From positions 1 to 45,067 of the forward strand of contig NZ_QOIN01000060.1 in the NCBI RefSeq assembly GCF_003323715.1: a DNA stretch of 45,067 bases. Reading direction: 5' to 3'. Below the pieces are notes generated by a model. It saw only the letters and a list, made by a program, of their open reading frames with translations. It was not told the DNA's origin and ran no database searches. Positions within the stretch are counted from its first letter, which is position 1. Each line of letters begins with the position of its first letter. Of the stretch, positions 33,680-41,929 are shown piece after piece. A program made the position numbers and the translations under genes. This stretch comes from Streptomyces diacarni (GTDB lineage Bacteria > Actinomycetota > Actinomycetes > Streptomycetales > Streptomycetaceae).

Positions 33680-34381
33680 CGGCTCCACCACAGCGCCCTC
33701 ACCCGGCACACCGTGCTCCCGGATCCAGGCCTGGCCCGTCCCCCGGGGCCATTCGCGATAGCGCCGGAACTCCACGGGCACGCCGCGGGCGGTGACCGGG
33801 TCGCGCGTGTCCATGACCTGAAGGTGTACATGCGGCTGGGTCGAGTTGCCCGAGTTGCCGCAGTCCGCGATGTGTTGTCCCTCGGTCACCCGCTGGCCCG
33901 GGGACACCCGCACGGAGTCGGCCTTGCAGTGCGCCAGGACGACATACGCGGCGACCTCGGACAGCGCGATGACCACGTGGTTGCCGGCGATGGCGCCGAC
34001 GCCGCGCCGCGCCCGGCCCGCCTGGCCGAACGCGTAGGGCACCAGTGTCAGCTGGGAACGCCGCGCTTCGTGGTCGGGCTCGGAGTCGTGCACCGCGACG
34101 ACGGTGCCGCCGCCGGGCGCGAGCAACGGCCGGCCGAAGGCGACGAAGCGCTCCGGCGGCTCGGTGGCGAAGAGGGTCCGCCAGTCGCTGACGCCGGAGG
34201 TACGGTGACGCTCGTCCACGCCGACGAAGTCGATGGCGTAGCGCCCACCGAACAGGTCCGTGCCATGACTCGGGACCCGCCGGGCCGGACTGTTCTCGAT
34301 CAGCCAGCGCCCCGTGAACGGCAAGGAGAGCTCGACGGCCCGGGTATTTCGACCTGGCAACGGCGATTCCTCGGCAGCCAT
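33671..34381 (-). CDS. M23-family metallopeptidase-like protein (short form)
   Basis: A 236-residue protein with an M23/LytM-type fold. SLPFTGRWLIENSPARRVPS precedes SHGTDLFGGRYAIDFVGVDE, which holds the first His and Asp ligand region. GGGTVVAVHDSEPD and AIAGNHVVIALSE follow, and the second His pair is in NSTQPHVHLQVMD. Family members cut peptide cross-links of peptidoglycan, or are enzymatically silent partners. No signal peptide is visible. ATG 34381 has no ribosome binding site, but TATGCT lies seven bases upstream, so the mRNA may be leaderless. It closely resembles the C-terminal half of the protein at 36665-37945 (shared GNSGNSTQPH). It converges with the subtilase-like gene. Confidence 0.88.
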   Translation of the reverse strand: MAAEESPLPGRNTRAVELSLPFTGRWLIENSPARRVPSHGTDLFGGRYAIDFVGVDERHRTSGVSDWRTLFATEPPERFVAFGRPLLAPGGGTVVAVHDSEPDHEARRSQLTLVPYAFGQAGRARRGVGAIAGNHVVIALSEVAAYVVLAHCKADSVRVSPGQRVTEGQHIADCGNSGNSTQPHVHLQVMDTRDPVTARGVPVEFRRYREWPRGTGQAWIREHGVPGEGAVVEPLA

Positions 34382-34743
34382 GGCGTCAGCATAGGTGAGC
34401 GGGTCGGCGCGCGCGGCCTGTTCTCTCCATCGCTCCGGGTGTGTGGCCGGCTCTCTCGGAGCGTGGCCGGCGCTCTGGAAGGCGTGGCTGGCTCTCTGGG
34501 AGGCGTGGCCGGCCGAGCCGACGCCACCGCCGATCCACCGCGGAGGTCACTGTGCGTCATCCGGCCGGAATAGCTCCTCGCCGGAGATCGCGGTTCCCTT
34601 TCGGTCGGAAGCGATTCTGTCGCTGTGTGGCAGCCGGCTGACCGTACCTGAGCTGCGCTGTTGCCCCCGCGATCACCAGGGCTCTCAACTCTTCGACGAA
34701 CGAAGACGGCAATACTGATCGAGAAATTCTGGGGTTTCTTACA

Positions 34744-35868
34744 GTGCTGGGGAGCAGCACTGGCAACTCTCCGGAGCCACCAGGAGCATGGTCGGCGAAT
34801 CCGTACGCGACTCCGCAGGAACGGGCCGGCAGCGAGTCGGGCAGCCGCACCTACAGTCGCGGATTCTTGAATCTCCTCCGGGCGACGGGCAGGAAATTGC
34901 TGATTATCGAAGATCTCGTGAAGTGCTATCGCGGCAGCACACGTGCCAACGACGGCATCAGCTTGCACGTCGAGGCAGGCGAGGTGGTCGGCCTCCTGGG
35001 GCACAACGGCGCGGGAAAGACCACCCTGATCAACCAGGTCGCGGGCCTGGCGATGCCGACGTCCGGCACCATCCGGGTGAGCGGGATCGACCCGGTCGCA
35101 GAGCCCGCCAAGGTGCGCAGAATGGTCTCGATCATGCCGCAGGCCCACGCGCCGCTCGCCGGCGTGACACCGCGCCAGGCCACCAGGACTCTGGCCCGCA
35201 TCCGTGGCCTGGACAAGCAGGCCGCGCGGGCCAGGACCGACGAGCTGATCGCCGCCCTGGACATCGAGGCGTGGGCCGACACCACAGGGGAGAAACTCTC
35301 CGGGGGCGTCCGCCGGCTGACCGCCTTCGCGATGGCCGCGGCGGCGGGGCCCGGCCGGGTCGTGATGCTCGACGAGCCGACCAACGACGTCGACCCCGTG
35401 CGGCGCAGGCTCCTGTGGGAGCAGATCCGGGAACTCGCCAACCGCGGCTGTGCCGTACTGCTCGTCACGCACAACGTGATCGAGGCGGAGCGCAGCGTGG
35501 ACCGCATCGTCGTGATGGCCTCCGGCAAGGTCGTGGCGGAGGGCACGCCCGCGCAGCTGCGCTCCCGGGCGGTCGGCGAGTTCCGGCTGGAACTGACGGC
35601 GGCCACCGACGGAGACCTGCCGAAGCTGCCGGACCACATCACCGCCGCGGGTCCGACGATGAACAGCACCCGGCGGCTGGTGGTGCCCCTGGACTCCGAC
35701 GCGGCGTCGCCTGCCTTGGCCTGGGCCCAGCAGTTGCGCGACAAGGGGGACATCGACGAGTTCGCGCTCGTGCCGGTCGGCCTGGAAGACGTGTACGTGC
35801 AGTTGTCCGGCGACGAGGCCGCTCTCGAAGCCGAGAAAGGGGCGCAAGGTGAACCACTGGCTGCGTAG
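34744..35868 (+). CDS. ABC transporter ATP-binding protein
   Basis: The long form has 374 residues. The ATPase domain begins near LLIIEDLVKCYRGS, so TTG 34897 is an alternative start giving 323 residues; the extra N-terminal 51 are Pro/Ser-rich and doubtful. Walker A is GHNGAGKT, the Q-loop is at SIMPQAHA, the signature is LSGGVRR, Walker B is VVMLDEPTND and the switch His is in LLVTHNVIEAE. The C-terminal 100 residues match DrrA-type exporters. The stop overlaps the permease start by 20 bases, so they form one ABC-2 exporter. Drug, lipid or peptide export is typical. Confidence 0.93.
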   Translation: MLGSSTGNSPEPPGAWSANPYATPQERAGSESGSRTYSRGFLNLLRATGRKLLIIEDLVKCYRGSTRANDGISLHVEAGEVVGLLGHNGAGKTTLINQVAGLAMPTSGTIRVSGIDPVAEPAKVRRMVSIMPQAHAPLAGVTPRQATRTLARIRGLDKQAARARTDELIAALDIEAWADTTGEKLSGGVRRLTAFAMAAAAGPGRVVMLDEPTNDVDPVRRRLLWEQIRELANRGCAVLLVTHNVIEAERSVDRIVVMASGKVVAEGTPAQLRSRAVGEFRLELTAATDGDLPKLPDHITAAGPTMNSTRRLVVPLDSDAASPALAWAQQLRDKGDIDEFALVPVGLEDVYVQLSGDEAALEAEKGAQGEPLAA

Positions 35869-36586
35869 TTACGGCCTGCTACTCGGGTGGACGGCGCTGC
35901 GAAGCCGGGCGAACCTGGTCCTCAACCTCGTCATCCAGACCTGTCTCGCGGTGGGCATCATCATCGGCTTCGCCTACCTGGTGCCGCAGGTGGACGACGC
36001 CACCGCGCTCTACTTCGCGACCGGCGCCCCGGTGCTGGGCCTCATCACCGTCGGCATGGTGATCGGCCCGCAGGAGGTCGCCTCCGCGAAGCAGGAGGGC
36101 ATCTTCGACTTCAACCGGTCGCTGCCGGTGCCGAGGACCGCCCTCATCGCGTCGGACGCCACGGTGGCGCTGTTCACCGCGCTGCCTGGCATCGTGGCCG
36201 CGCTCGTGGTGGCCGCGCTCCGCTTCGACCTGACGCTCGACATCAGTCCGCTGGTCATCCCGGCGGCGCTGCTGACCGCCTTCACCGCCATCGGCCTCGG
36301 CTACGGCATCGGTTACGGTATGGCGCCGCCGGTCGCCCGGCTGGTGTCCCAGCTGGTGGTGTTCATCGCGCTGATGTTCTCGCCCATCACCTTCCCGGCG
36401 TCCCGGCTGCCCGACTGGTTCGAGACAGTGCACAAGGTGCTCCCCTTCCAGTACATGGCCGACGCCGTGCGGGACACGCTGAACACACCGGCGGGCGGGG
36501 TCGGTCTCCTCTCCTTCGCCGTCCTCGCCATCTGGGCCGTGATCGGTTTCCTGGTCACGTACCGGATGACGGCCAGGAGGCCGTGA
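35849..36586 (+). CDS. ABC-2 type transporter permease
   Basis: A 245-residue protein starting at GTG 35849 inside the end of the ATPase gene; AAAGGGG just upstream is the ribosome binding site. Six membrane spans are visible, for example VLNLVIQTCLAVGIIIGFAY near the start and LLSFAVLAIWAVIGFLVTY at the end. The ABC-2 signature region reads ALMFSPITFPASRLPDWFET, followed by LPFQYMADAVRD. It forms a homodimer or half-pump with the upstream ATPase. A strong terminator follows. Confidence 0.93.
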   Translation: MNHWLRSYGLLLGWTALRSRANLVLNLVIQTCLAVGIIIGFAYLVPQVDDATALYFATGAPVLGLITVGMVIGPQEVASAKQEGIFDFNRSLPVPRTALIASDATVALFTALPGIVAALVVAALRFDLTLDISPLVIPAALLTAFTAIGLGYGIGYGMAPPVARLVSQLVVFIALMFSPITFPASRLPDWFETVHKVLPFQYMADAVRDTLNTPAGGVGLLSFAVLAIWAVIGFLVTYRMTARRP

Positions 36587-36600
36587 GGCTTCCCCACGGG

Positions 36601-36638
36601 AACCCCTCCCGCCGCGCCCTGGCGCGGCGGGAGGGGTT
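36601..36638. terminator. Strong terminator between the ABC permease and M23 fusion genes
   Basis: AACCCCTCCCGCCGCGCC (36601-36618) pairs perfectly with GGCGCGGCGGGAGGGGTT (36621-36638), followed by CGTTCGTTTT. The 18-bp stem with a T-run ends plus-strand transcription; the gene on the other strand ends at 36665, so it also serves that gene. Confidence 0.88.
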
Positions 36639-36664
36639 CGTTCGTTTTCCGGCCCGCCGGACCG

Positions 36665-37945
36665 CTATGACCGCAGCGGCTCCACGACCACTTCCTCCCC
36701 CGGCATGGCGCGCTCGCGGACGCGGCCTGCGCCCGTCCCCGACGGCCACTCCCGAAAGCGCCGGAACACCATGGGCACGCCACGAGCCACAGAGAGGTCG
36801 TCGCTGTCCATGGCCTGAATGTGGATGTGTGGCTGGGTTGAGTTGCCGGAGTTGCCGCAGTCCGCGATGTGTTCTCCCTCGGCCACCTTCTGGCCGGTGG
36901 TCACCCGCACGGACCCCGTCCTGAAGTGCGCCAGTGCGACGAACGGGCCGTGCTCGGACACCGCGATGATCACATGGTTGCCGGCGACACCGTTCACTCC
37001 GCGGCGCAGCCGTCCCCCCTCGCCCATCATGTAGGGCAGCAGCGCCAGTTGCGAACGCCGCGCGGCGTGATCGGTCTCTCCGTCGTGGACCGCGACGACC
37101 GTGCCGGTGACCGGTGCGGTGATCGGCCGGCCGAAGGCGTGGAAGATCTCCGGCCGCTCGGTACCGAGGAAGGTGCGCCAACTGCGGTCGGCGGCCGTGC
37201 GGGACCGGTCGTCCACGGCGACGAAGTCGATGGCGTAGCGACCGCCCAACGAGTCGGTGCCATGACTCGGCACCTGCCGCGCCGGGCTGTTCTGGGTCAG
37301 CCACCGACCGGTGAAGGGCATCGCGATCTCGAGGCCACGGACGTCGCGCCCCTGCGACGGTCCCCCTCCAGTCCGGCTCGCGACCGCGCCTCCGGCGGCG
37401 AGGACCGCGGCACCGAGCGCGACGGTGCGCGCGACGAAAAGCCGCCGGGAAGCGTCGGGGTCCACCGCGCTTGGAGCCCCGTGCGGCGCCCCGGCTGCGC
37501 CGGGCGGCGGCTGCGGCGCGCCGGGCGCGTCGGGTACCGACCGGGGCGCGCCGGCCGAGTCGGCTGCCGACCGGGGCGCGCCGGGCGCGTCGGGTACCGG
37601 TCGGGACGCCTCAGCCGGCCGGGCGGCCCGCCGGGCCAGGGCGCGGCGGAGCAGGGGGCGGGCCGCCTCCCCCAGGAGCAGTACGAGGGTGAGCCAGAGC
37701 AACACGGGAAGCCAGAAGGACGCTGTGGCATCCGCGAGGCGGCGCAGGGCGATGCTGGGCTCCGCCGGCCCGATCGTCAGCAGCACCGCGGTGAGCGTCG
37801 GGGCCAGCACGGCGAGTACGGTGCCGGCCCGCCGCCATCCGCTGCCGGCGCGGGTGGTGTCCCTGACGAGGCGTAGGTAGTGGTACCAGTGCGCCGCTGC
37901 CAGCACGGCGAGGATCAGGACACCGCTGACGAGTGCGACGGCCAT
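36665..37945 (-). CDS. Membrane-anchored M23 peptidase-like fusion protein
   Basis: A 426-residue protein in two parts. Residues 1-110 hold three or so spans (VALVSGVLILAVLAAAHWYH, then LVRDTTRAGSGWRRAGTVLA, then WLPVLLWLTLVLLLGEAARP), which resemble the N-terminal membrane part of actinobacterial YkuE-type metallophosphoesterases. An Ala/Pro linker (about 111-165) with repeated PDAPGAPRS units leads to RRLFVARTVALGAAVLAAGG, another span. Residues about 205-426 are an M23 domain (SHGTDSLGGRYAIDFVAVDD, AGNHVIIAVSEHG, NSTQPHIHIQAMD). The M23 part would face outside. ATG 37945 follows GGAG. It seems to have arisen by joining a phosphoesterase membrane anchor to an M23 domain shared with the gene at 33671-34381. 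Confidence 0.87.
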   Translation of the reverse strand: MAVALVSGVLILAVLAAAHWYHYLRLVRDTTRAGSGWRRAGTVLAVLAPTLTAVLLTIGPAEPSIALRRLADATASFWLPVLLWLTLVLLLGEAARPLLRRALARRAARPAEASRPVPDAPGAPRSAADSAGAPRSVPDAPGAPQPPPGAAGAPHGAPSAVDPDASRRLFVARTVALGAAVLAAGGAVASRTGGGPSQGRDVRGLEIAMPFTGRWLTQNSPARQVPSHGTDSLGGRYAIDFVAVDDRSRTAADRSWRTFLGTERPEIFHAFGRPITAPVTGTVVAVHDGETDHAARRSQLALLPYMMGEGGRLRRGVNGVAGNHVIIAVSEHGPFVALAHFRTGSVRVTTGQKVAEGEHIADCGNSGNSTQPHIHIQAMDSDDLSVARGVPMVFRRFREWPSGTGAGRVRERAMPGEEVVVEPLRS

Positions 37946-38397
37946 ATGAGTGAACTCCCGTCAAGGGTCACGGGGAGACGATGCCTCCGGTGGATACAAA
38001 AGCCGCCGCCCGAAGGCATGACGGCGCACACGGACTTCCCTTCTCTGCGGTGGGTTGGACCAGGTGGCCGCCGACCGGCGTCGCCGCTGGAACCGCTGAC
38101 AGGACAGAGCCTTCCGCAAGCGGCCCCCCGTACGGCAGAATGAGGACGTTTCACAGAAGTTCTGGTTGGTTCCCCAGACTTTCCGGACAGCTTCTTGCGA
38201 TCACCCGCCGCATTACCCACCGCGTTCCGGGGCTCCCGTCGAGCCGCCGCTCAAGGTCTCTCACGAGCCGACATAGGGGAGGAGGCACCGGGGATAGGGG
38301 GCCCCAGACGTTGACCCCTGTGGTGGCCCCTGCCTAGCCTGCCGAGGCGAATCCCGATCCCGAGCGAAATATTCCGATCCAAACATGGGGGACTAGC
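37946..38397. other. Control region between the M23 fusion and PAS-LuxR genes
   Basis: A divergent intergenic region of about 450 bases. Just before the PAS-LuxR gene there is an A+T-richer piece (CGAAATATTCCGATCCAAAC) and GGGGGA seven bases before GTG 38398. No secure coding frame. Promoters for both genes should be here. Confidence 0.45.
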
Positions 38398-39168
38398 GTG
38401 CAGGCAGCCAACTCACTTACGCAAGCGCCTTTTCCCGTCGAGCCGCAGGTACTGCCTTCTGAGCCGGCTCATTGTGCGGAGAGAACCGGCATGGGCGCAT
38501 ACATTCCCCCACCGCCGCTGACGGACGCGGTAATCAGCGGTGAAGAATACGGGGACGTGCTGCTTTCTCTTTTCGAAAAGACGGGCATCGGTCTGGCCGT
38601 CCTCGACCCTGCTCTTCGGGTGCGCGCGGTGAACGACGTCTTCAGTGAGCAGTGCGGCCGCCCGCGCGCGGTCATAAGGAACCACAGCTTTGCCGAGTTG
38701 CTCCACCTGAGTGTCAGACAGCACCTGCTCCGTCAGTTCGAACTGCTCGTTCAGGGCGACCACACCCGGGTCGCATGCCAACCCCTCGCCACGCGTTTCG
38801 AGAACACCGGCATCGTCGGGCAGCTGGCCGCGTTCCCGGTCGACGACAGCGCGGGCAAGATGCAGTCGATCGTGGTGCAGTTCGCACCGGAACGCACGGA
38901 TGAAGCGCTCCCGCTGGCCCGGGGGCAGGTGAAGCTGACGGGCCTCACCTCACGGGTTCTGGAAGGCGTGGCCGCGGGTGATCCGACCGTGCGACTGGCG
39001 GCGAAGCTGTTCCTCAGCCGCCAGGGCATCGAGTACCACGTCAGCCTTCTCCTGAGGCAGTTCAAGGTGCCCAACCGCACCGCGCTGGCCGCGAAAGCGT
39101 ACTCGATGGGGATCTTCAGCATCGGCTGCTGGCCGCCCAAGGTGCTCCCCGAGTGCATACGCAACTGA
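38398..39168 (+). CDS. PAS-LuxR transcriptional regulator
   Basis: A 256-residue protein from GTG 38398 with GGGGGA upstream. A PAS domain at about 50-165 starts LLSLFEKTGIGLAVLDPALR, then VRAVNDVFSEQCGRP and RNHSFAELLHLSVRQHLLRQ. A LuxR-like helix-turn-helix at about 180-240 reads VKLTGLTSRVLEGVAAGDPT, then AAKLFLSRQGIEYHVSLLLR and FKVPNRTALAAKAYSMGIFS. Proteins of this architecture (PimM type) control polyene and other metabolite clusters in Streptomyces, but the helix-turn-helix here differs in the recognition helix. A target cluster is not visible. It may work with the LAL regulator on the surface-protein genes. Confidence 0.87.
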   Translation: MQAANSLTQAPFPVEPQVLPSEPAHCAERTGMGAYIPPPPLTDAVISGEEYGDVLLSLFEKTGIGLAVLDPALRVRAVNDVFSEQCGRPRAVIRNHSFAELLHLSVRQHLLRQFELLVQGDHTRVACQPLATRFENTGIVGQLAAFPVDDSAGKMQSIVVQFAPERTDEALPLARGQVKLTGLTSRVLEGVAAGDPTVRLAAKLFLSRQGIEYHVSLLLRQFKVPNRTALAAKAYSMGIFSIGCWPPKVLPECIRN

Positions 39169-39529
39169 CACCGCCACGCCGTGGGCATCACCCGGGGCCG
39201 GGCCGCTCCCCCACCGTGCGCAGGGACCGAGTTGCGCACCGGCGGGGGGACGGCGATCAGCACATCCCCGCTGCCGGTGACCCGGTGGAGCGTCGCGGCC
39301 AAGGCGCTGAGCAGCAGACCGGTGGTCTCCACGTCATCGGCTCGGCGGCGAGCAGGTGCGCGGCCGGTCGCCAAGTGTGAGCACTACGTGCTCGGCGTGC
39401 CGGTCGCGTTACGGACGCCGCACGCGGTCGGCGGGGAAGGCGGGATCTCGCTCTGCCCGGAGGCTGAGAACTCCCCTCAGGTGACCTACCGAAGATGGCT
39501 GATGCCGTCCCACCCGTGCATCAACAACG
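39169..39529. other. Gap with a possible NRPS condensation-domain relic
   Basis: On the minus strand around 39340-39225 the translation reads TTGLLLSALAATLHRVTGSG then DVLIAVPPPVRNS, like the region of an NRPS condensation domain before its GxPxxxR motif. The surrounding frames break at once. It is at most a 50-residue relic. Confidence 0.3.
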
Positions 39530-39578
39530 GTTGACGCACCCATCGTGTCAATGTAGGTTGACGCGATGGGTGATCAAC
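39530..39578 (+). promoter_or_regulatory. Promoter and paired operator of the DUF998 gene, leaderless start
   Basis: TTGACG (39531-39536), a 17-base spacer and TAGGTT (39554-39559) make a good promoter. ATG at 39566 lies seven bases after the -10, where transcription should begin, so the mRNA is probably leaderless. The -35 half lies in GTTGACGCACCCATCGTGTC (from 39530). Its inverted copy GTTGACGCGATGGGTGATC begins at 39557 and covers the start codon. The two 22-23-bp arms differ at few positions, which is typical of a repressor site closing the promoter. Confidence 0.72.
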
Positions 39579-40177
39579 CGCTGCTTGCCTGCGGGATGGC
39601 CGCCGGCCCGCTCTTCACTGCCACCTACCTGCTGGAAGGCGCCGGCCGTGTGCACTACAAATCCTCCCGCCATCCCGTCAGTTCGCTCGCGCTCGGCCCC
39701 GCCGGGTGGGCGCAGACCGCCAACTTCCTCGTCGCGGGTTTACTGTCGCTGCTCTTCGCAGTAGGCCTGTGGCGTACCGGACCCTCCCACTGGGGTGCAC
39801 TCCTGATCGGCGTATGGGCGGTCGGACTGCTGGGCGCAGGCGCCTTCCGCACGGATCCGGTGAGCGGTTACCCAGTCGGCACCCCCGATCAGCTTCAGCA
39901 CCCCACCCGCGTCGGGGCTCTGCACGACCTGTTCTCTCTCATCGGATTCCTCGCCCTCGCCGTAGCCTGTTTCGTCTTCGCCCTGTCCAACTCGCCAGGC
40001 TGGGCCCTCTACTCGACCGCCAGCGGTGCGCTCTTCGCAACCACGATGACGCTGGCCAGTGCCGCGTTCAGCCAGCATGAACGCTGGGTCGATCTGGGCG
40101 GACTGCTCCAACGGGTCGCACTCACGATCGGCTGGACCTGGCAGACGCTGCTCGGCGCACGCGTTCTGCACACCTGA
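39566..40177 (+). CDS. DUF998-family membrane protein
   Basis: A 203-residue integral membrane protein with six or seven spans, starting MGDQPLLACGMAAGPLFTAT. Family features are HPVSSLALGPAGWAQTANFL, GAFRTDPVSGYPVGTP and LHDLFSLIGFLALAVACFVF. The function of DUF998 proteins is not known. Residue 59 (in LVAGLLSLL) is encoded by TTA (39740-39742), so its translation should depend on the BldA tRNA. The start codon is covered by a paired operator and the mRNA is probably leaderless. The gene stands alone, and no repressor gene is next to it. Confidence 0.9.
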   Translation: MGDQPLLACGMAAGPLFTATYLLEGAGRVHYKSSRHPVSSLALGPAGWAQTANFLVAGLLSLLFAVGLWRTGPSHWGALLIGVWAVGLLGAGAFRTDPVSGYPVGTPDQLQHPTRVGALHDLFSLIGFLALAVACFVFALSNSPGWALYSTASGALFATTMTLASAAFSQHERWVDLGGLLQRVALTIGWTWQTLLGARVLHT

Positions 40178-40456
40178 CGGTCACCTCCTGTCGCCGCTCA
40201 CAGCAGAGATGATCTTCCCGTGGCTGGTGCGCCGACCGTGGATCCCACACTCTCGCCCTCGCCGGATAGGCGGGCAAGCCGCGCCGGGGAGAACCGCGTG
40301 CACCCCGAGTCCAAGATCAAGTGCGGGACAGTCCTTAGAGCTCGTAACACGACCACGATCCGGACTTCTTCGGGCGCGTCCACGCACACGCGGGTCGTTG
40401 GCGGTGTGCACCCCGAAGACGCGATGCCCTTCGGGGCGCGCGGCAGGGGTTCGGGG
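40178..40456. other. Short gap between convergent genes
   Basis: No gene and no strong hairpin. The piece GAGCTCGTAACACGACCACG around 40339 has no evident role. Confidence 0.4.
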
Positions 40457-41212
40457 TCAGGCGTTGTAGCCGCCGTGGGCGTCCAGCACCGCGCCCGTGA
40501 TGTACGACGCGGCGGGGCTCGCCAGGAAGGCGATCGCCTCGGCGATTTCGTCGGGGTGCCCCATGCGTTGCAGGGACAGCGAGCTGAGCAGGGCCTTGAG
40601 GGTGTCCGGGTCCGGCGGTTGCATGTCGCTGTCCATCAGCCCGGCTTCCACGACGTTGGCCGTGATGTCGCGGGGCCCGAGGTCACGTGCGACCCCCATG
40701 GTGTACCTCTCGATGCCTGACTTGGTCGCCGAGTAGTCGGCAACGCCCGGGACGCCGACCCGGGAGCCCAGTCCGGAACTCACCGTGACGATGCGGCCGC
40801 CCGTGCGCAGAACTCGGGAGGCGGCCCGGATGACGGCGATCACGCCGAGGTAGTTGGTGGCGTGCATCCGGTCCAGTGCGGCGGTGTTGGCATCCGGGTC
40901 GTCCACCGTGCGGCCCTGCTCCACCGAGATCGCCGCGTTGTTGACGAGGATGTCCAGGCCGCCGAAGTGCGCGACCACGTCGTCGATCAGCGCCGGCGCC
41001 CGGCTCGTGTCCGCCTGGTCGGACTTGAAGGCGACCGCCTTGGCTCCCTTGCCGTGCACCTCGTCGACGACGGCCCGCGCCTGCTTCTCGGAGCTGACGT
41101 AGGTGAAGGCGACGTCGGCGCCCTGCTCGGCCAGCAGTCGTACAGTCGCGGCTCCCAGTCCGCGCGATCCCCCGGTGACCAGGGCGACCTTGCCCGTGAG
41201 TGGCTTGCTCAT
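40457..41212 (-). CDS. SDR-family oxidoreductase
   Basis: A 251-residue classical short-chain dehydrogenase/reductase. The NAD(P)-binding motif is TGGSRGLG near residues 13-20, the NNAAIS motif follows, and the catalytic Ser-Tyr-Lys are in VSSGLGSRVG and DYSATKSG. The C-terminus is YITGAVLDAHGGYNA. The basic residue after the glycine motif suggests NADPH. ATG 41212 follows GAGGTGAG. It is divergent from an Rrf2 regulator, with an inverted-repeat operator between them, so that regulator probably represses it. The substrate is unknown. Confidence 0.94.
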   Translation of the reverse strand: MSKPLTGKVALVTGGSRGLGAATVRLLAEQGADVAFTYVSSEKQARAVVDEVHGKGAKAVAFKSDQADTSRAPALIDDVVAHFGGLDILVNNAAISVEQGRTVDDPDANTAALDRMHATNYLGVIAVIRAASRVLRTGGRIVTVSSGLGSRVGVPGVADYSATKSGIERYTMGVARDLGPRDITANVVEAGLMDSDMQPPDPDTLKALLSSLSLQRMGHPDEIAEAIAFLASPAASYITGAVLDAHGGYNA

Positions 41213-41247
41213 CGTTCTCACCTCGTTGATTGACCCGCTTTCCGACG

Positions 41248-41270
41248 GTCGCAACGTTAATTGTTACGAC
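41248..41270. promoter_or_regulatory. Inverted-repeat operator between SDR and Rrf2 genes
   Basis: GTCGCAAC (41248-41255) and GTTACGAC (41263-41270) form an inverted repeat, seven of eight positions matching, around GTTAATT. A second similar set of half-sites follows at about 41276-41308 (GTTGCAAC, TTACGAC, CGTAAC). This is the only A+T-rich stretch between the divergent starts, so both promoters overlap it. The Rrf2 protein is the likely binder. Confidence 0.65.
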
Positions 41271-41337
41271 AGCCTGTTGCAACCTTCACTATTACGACTG
41301 CCGTAACATGAAGCGTTGTGACCGAGAGGAGGAGCCC

Positions 41338-41772
41338 ATGAGCGCCAACAGCAGGCTGACCATCGCCGCCCACGCGCTGGCCTGGATCGGCCTCTACCAG
41401 CGCCAGGGCCATGAGGTCGCCACCTCCGAGCAGATCGCGACCAGCGCGAACACCAACCCCGTGGTGATCAGACGGCTCCTCGGCGAGCTGCGCAGAGCCG
41501 GGCTCGTGGAGTCCCGGCGGGGCGTGGGCGCGGGCTGGTCGCTGGCACGCGAGCTGGAGTCGATGACCCTGTTCGACGTGTACGAGGCAGTGGAACCCGG
41601 CCCGCTGTTCGCCATGCACCGCACCACCCCGGACCAGGGATGCGTGGTGGGTCACGGCATCCAGCCGGCAATGCAAAACATCTACGAGGGCATCGAGGAG
41701 ACCGTGAGACACGAGCTGGCCCGCGTCACGCTCGCGCACGTACTCCGGGACGTACTCGCGACACCTCGCTAG
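41338..41772 (+). CDS. Rrf2-family transcriptional regulator
   Basis: A 144-residue protein with the Rrf2 winged helix: SRLTIAAHALAWIGLYQRQG, then SEQIATSANTNPVVIRRLLG, then RRAGLVESRRGVGAGWSLAR. The family's iron-sulfur Cys triplet is absent: only one Cys, in PDQGCVVGH, is present, so it is the non-cluster YwnA-like type, which sometimes senses quinones or aldehydes. ATG 41338 follows GAGGAGGAG. It is divergent from the SDR gene. Confidence 0.9.
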   Translation: MSANSRLTIAAHALAWIGLYQRQGHEVATSEQIATSANTNPVVIRRLLGELRRAGLVESRRGVGAGWSLARELESMTLFDVYEAVEPGPLFAMHRTTPDQGCVVGHGIQPAMQNIYEGIEETVRHELARVTLAHVLRDVLATPR

Positions 41773-41892
41773 CCTCCGTCACGCCCTGACATCACCAAGA
41801 TCCTCATCTGATGCTCCAGCTGTAGATCGGGGTCTTCAGACATCGGGCAGCGCGGCCGGGGCGCGCGCCTCACCCTTCGAGTCGACGCCCCC

Positions 41893-41922
41893 TTGACCGG
41901 AGTGAGTACTCACTCCGATACT
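41893..41922 (+). promoter_or_regulatory. TetR-gene promoter with perfect 20-bp operator
   Basis: TTGACC (41893-41898) and GATACT (41917-41922) form a promoter with an 18-base spacer. CGGAGTGAGTACTCACTCCG (41898-41917) is a perfect palindrome that fills the spacer, so a bound TetR dimer would block it. ATG 41930 is seven bases after the -10, which suggests a leaderless mRNA. The GAGTGAGTACTCACTC core is a common TetR-family site. Confidence 0.82.
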
Positions 41923-41929
41923 TGTGGCC

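Noticed and set aside
39180..39400. NRPS condensation-domain fragment
   Set aside because: Only about 30 residues resemble the domain and no HHxxxDG motif is present; mentioned in the gap entry but not called.
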